Source: Bacteroidales bacterium UBA3388 (GTDB lineage: Bacteria > Bacteroidota > Bacteroidia > Bacteroidales > P3). Taken from it: DNA of 7,752 bases. Location: assembly GCA_002358855.1 (NCBI GenBank), contig DEPQ01000044.1, positions 6,062 to 13,813 on the forward strand, read 5' to 3'. A model generated the notes under the pieces. It was not told where the DNA came from. It saw only the letters and a program-made list of their open reading frames with translations, and searched no databases. The position numbers were made by a program, and so were the translations under genes. Of this stretch, positions 5,894-7,752 are shown piece after piece (the stretch's first letter is position 1; every line of letters starts with the position of its first letter).

Positions 5894-7691
5894 AAAATAC
5901 AAAGCATTTACAAAAAACAACTTAAAGCCATACACAGGGAGCATTGTTTTATTCATTGCTCTTATGTGTATGGCGACTTTATTCTCTGTTGCCTCAATTC
6001 TTTCGGTAAGCAATTTTCTCCAAATCCTTTTTGACACTCCGACACAAGCAACAGAAAATCCTTCGCAATTAGAAATCATTCTCAACAAAGTATATGATTA
6101 TTGTCTATCTTTTGGAAAACACAAAGCACTATGGCTTTTTGCCGCAATAATCTTTGTTATCTATTTTCTGAAAGACCTTCTCACTTACTTAGCCTCTTTT
6201 TTCATCGGTTCAACTCGTAGCAAAATTATACGAAACATAAGAAACAAACTTTTTGAACAGTTCTCCTCACAAACAATCGGCTTTATCGCAAGTTTTAAGA
6301 AAGGAGACCTACTCTCACGCATTAGCAACGACATCACAGAGTATGAACAAAATGTCTTGCAATCATTACAAAATCTTGTAAATAATATTATAAATGTTGT
6401 ATTGTACTTTGCCGTGCTTTTGTATATTGATTACAAACTCACGCTTCTTGTTTTGATACTCTTCCCTCCTGTTGCGGGAATTGTATCTTTCTTTTCTCGC
6501 AAACTCAAACGCTCATCTAAACACATGCAACAAAAATCCGCTCATCTTACCTCTATAATAGAAGAAACAATATCTTCGCTTCGCATAATAAAGTCTTTCA
6601 ATGCGATTGCGGAAATGAACTCTCGCTTCCAAAACTTCAACGCTTCCTACACACGTCTAAGAAATAAAATAAACCGAAGAGTGAATTTAGCCTCACCACA
6701 AAGCGAATTTTTTGGCAACTGCTTAGTAATTGGAATCCTACTCATAGGAAGCAAAAACGTACTCTCTGTTCCCGCACAAATGAGTGCAGATATGTTCATC
6801 GTTTACCTTATTATCTTTGCCCTACTCATCAAACCAGCAAAAGATATCTCAACCTCGTTCTACAACATCAAACGAGCAGATGCCGCAAAGGAAAGAATAT
6901 GTGAAATAATCTATGCAAACAACTCCGTAATTGAGCCAAGCAATCCTCTAATCTTAGAGAAAATCAACAAAGGCATTACAATAAAAAATCTAACCTTTGC
7001 CTACGACACCACACCCGTGTTAAACAACATCAATCTCTTTTTTGCAAAAGGAGAAAACACAGCAATCGTAGGTTCATCAGGCAGTGGAAAAAGCACACTC
7101 ATTGACTTGATTATGAAATTCTATAACACCGAACCCGACACCATACTCTTTGACGACCTACCCCTTGATCGCCTATATTCAGACAATGTTCGCAAACACA
7201 TATCCATAGTTACGCAAGAAACAATCCTTTTCAACGACACAGTAAAGAATAACATAACATTCGGAAGTAAAGAATACAGCGACCAAGAAGTGATTTTGGC
7301 AGCACAAAAAGCCAACGCCCACGAATTTATCTCTAAATTAGAAAACGGATACAACACAATCATAGGCGATAGAGGCTCAACACTTTCCGGAGGTCAAAGA
7401 CAAAGGCTCGCAATCGCAAGAGCAATACTTCGCAAGAGCGAAATCTTAATCTTAGACGAAGCAACCTCCGCCCTTGACACCATTTCCGAACACGCAGTTC
7501 AAGAAGCCATCAACCAAATCGCACAAGAAAAAACCATAATCACCATTGCGCACCGATTATCTACCATAAAAAATTGCGATAAGATAGTAGTAATGGACGC
7601 AGGCTTTGTTAAGGAAATCGGAACTCATAGCAGCCTAATTGAAAGCAAAGGGCTCTATTACCAACTCTGCAAAATGCAAGAGCTAAACTAA
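5883..7691 (+). CDS. ABC exporter half-transporter (fused membrane and ATPase domains, MsbA-like)
   Basis: A 602-residue inner-membrane ABC exporter with one membrane domain and one ATPase domain, expected to work as a dimer. The membrane domain has hydrophobic segments at about 19-44 and 82-108, a long double segment at about 165-205, and two more between about 270 and 320. ATPase motifs are Walker A GSSGSGKS (397-404), Q-loop Q445 in VTQET, the exporter-type GDRGSTLSGGQRQ (signature LSGGQ 501-505), Walker B ILILDEAT (521-528, catalytic E526) and H-loop H557 in IAHR. All are intact, so it should be active. The substrate cannot be told from sequence: lipid A core (MsbA role), lipids, drugs or peptides are all possible. 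I chose the ATG at 5883 over the in-frame GTG at 5877 because ATG is used by every neighbour and a weak AGGTG (5875-5879) sits just before it. It overlaps purB by 11 bases and is the last recognised gene of the operon. Confidence 0.93.
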   Translation: MANKKYKAFTKNNLKPYTGSIVLFIALMCMATLFSVASILSVSNFLQILFDTPTQATENPSQLEIILNKVYDYCLSFGKHKALWLFAAIIFVIYFLKDLLTYLASFFIGSTRSKIIRNIRNKLFEQFSSQTIGFIASFKKGDLLSRISNDITEYEQNVLQSLQNLVNNIINVVLYFAVLLYIDYKLTLLVLILFPPVAGIVSFFSRKLKRSSKHMQQKSAHLTSIIEETISSLRIIKSFNAIAEMNSRFQNFNASYTRLRNKINRRVNLASPQSEFFGNCLVIGILLIGSKNVLSVPAQMSADMFIVYLIIFALLIKPAKDISTSFYNIKRADAAKERICEIIYANNSVIEPSNPLILEKINKGITIKNLTFAYDTTPVLNNINLFFAKGENTAIVGSSGSGKSTLIDLIMKFYNTEPDTILFDDLPLDRLYSDNVRKHISIVTQETILFNDTVKNNITFGSKEYSDQEVILAAQKANAHEFISKLENGYNTIIGDRGSTLSGGQRQRLAIARAILRKSEILILDEATSALDTISEHAVQEAINQIAQEKTIITIAHRLSTIKNCDKIVVMDAGFVKEIGTHSSLIESKGLYYQLCKMQELN

Positions 7692-7752
7692 GCCTTGGAG
7701 CAAAAATAAAAAACTTTCACCACCACTTAACGCCGAATGCTTGCGATATTTT
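7692..7752. other. Unassigned tail after the ABC gene; possible end of a convergent gene or intergenic repeat
   Basis: These 61 bases carry no recognisable gene or terminator: I see no stem-loop followed by a T-run. On the minus strand one frame enters from the right edge and stops with TGA at 7719-7717, after 11 residues ending AFGVKWW. Another minus frame runs from the edge to a TAG at 7685-7683, overlapping the ABC gene by nine bases and containing ALSGGESF. The plus strand is also open to the window edge. With so little sequence none of these frames can be called a gene. A terminator or a convergent gene may lie just outside the window. Confidence 0.25.

Noticed and set aside
5759..6088. 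Minus-strand open frame opposite the purB-ABC junction, with apparent hydrophobic stretches
   Set aside because: The hydrophobicity mirrors the membrane-segment and lysine codons on the other strand; there is no domain and no promoter.
7121..7363. Minus-strand open frame inside the ABC ATPase domain
   Set aside because: It is antisense to the Q-loop and adjoining ATPase sequence and has no recognisable motif.

Overview
The window looks like an ordinary chromosomal stretch from an A+T-rich member of the Bacteroidota. Three things point there: protein sequence character (a PdxJ that begins with NINKVAT; a CpsB/YwqE-type PHP protein with a short amphipathic N-terminus), promoter-like boxes of the TAnnTTTG type in front of both transcription units, and gene starts with A/T-only leaders instead of Shine-Dalgarno sequences. 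No species is claimed.

Layout. On the minus strand, reading leftwards from about position 1300, lie pdxJ (pyridoxine 5'-phosphate synthase) and, with no base between them, the first 191 codons of a YidE/AspT-type membrane transporter that runs off the left edge. A 167-bp divergent intergenic region (1287-1453) follows. It holds a candidate promoter for each direction and, between them, about four copies of a degenerate 21-bp A-tract repeat. On the plus strand comes a very compact five-gene run: a DEAD-box RNA helicase with a DbpA-type RNA-binding domain, ribulose-phosphate 3-epimerase (rpe), a CpsB/YwqE-like PHP-domain phosphatase, adenylosuccinate lyase (purB) and an ABC exporter half-transporter. 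The gaps are 2, 1 and 3 bases and then an 11-base overlap, so a single transcript is very likely. The last 61 bases after the ABC gene have no assigned function.

How the genes fit together. Most are core metabolism: vitamin B6 synthesis, the pentose phosphate pathway and purine synthesis, plus RNA remodelling. Rpe and PurB sit loosely on one route (pentose phosphates feed PRPP and then purines), but the operon reads more like a housekeeping cluster than one pathway. The PHP phosphatase and the ABC exporter could belong to envelope or polysaccharide biology, but no kinase, glycosyltransferase or polymerase gene is next to them to support that.

I found no phage, insertion sequence, CRISPR, toxin-antitoxin or defence genes, no tRNA or rRNA, and no clear new system. 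The points most worth checking are the 21-bp repeat between the divergent promoters, the repeated TAG-ATG gene junctions, the pdxJ-transporter coupling, the codon-use shift towards the ABC gene, and the unexplained right-hand tail.
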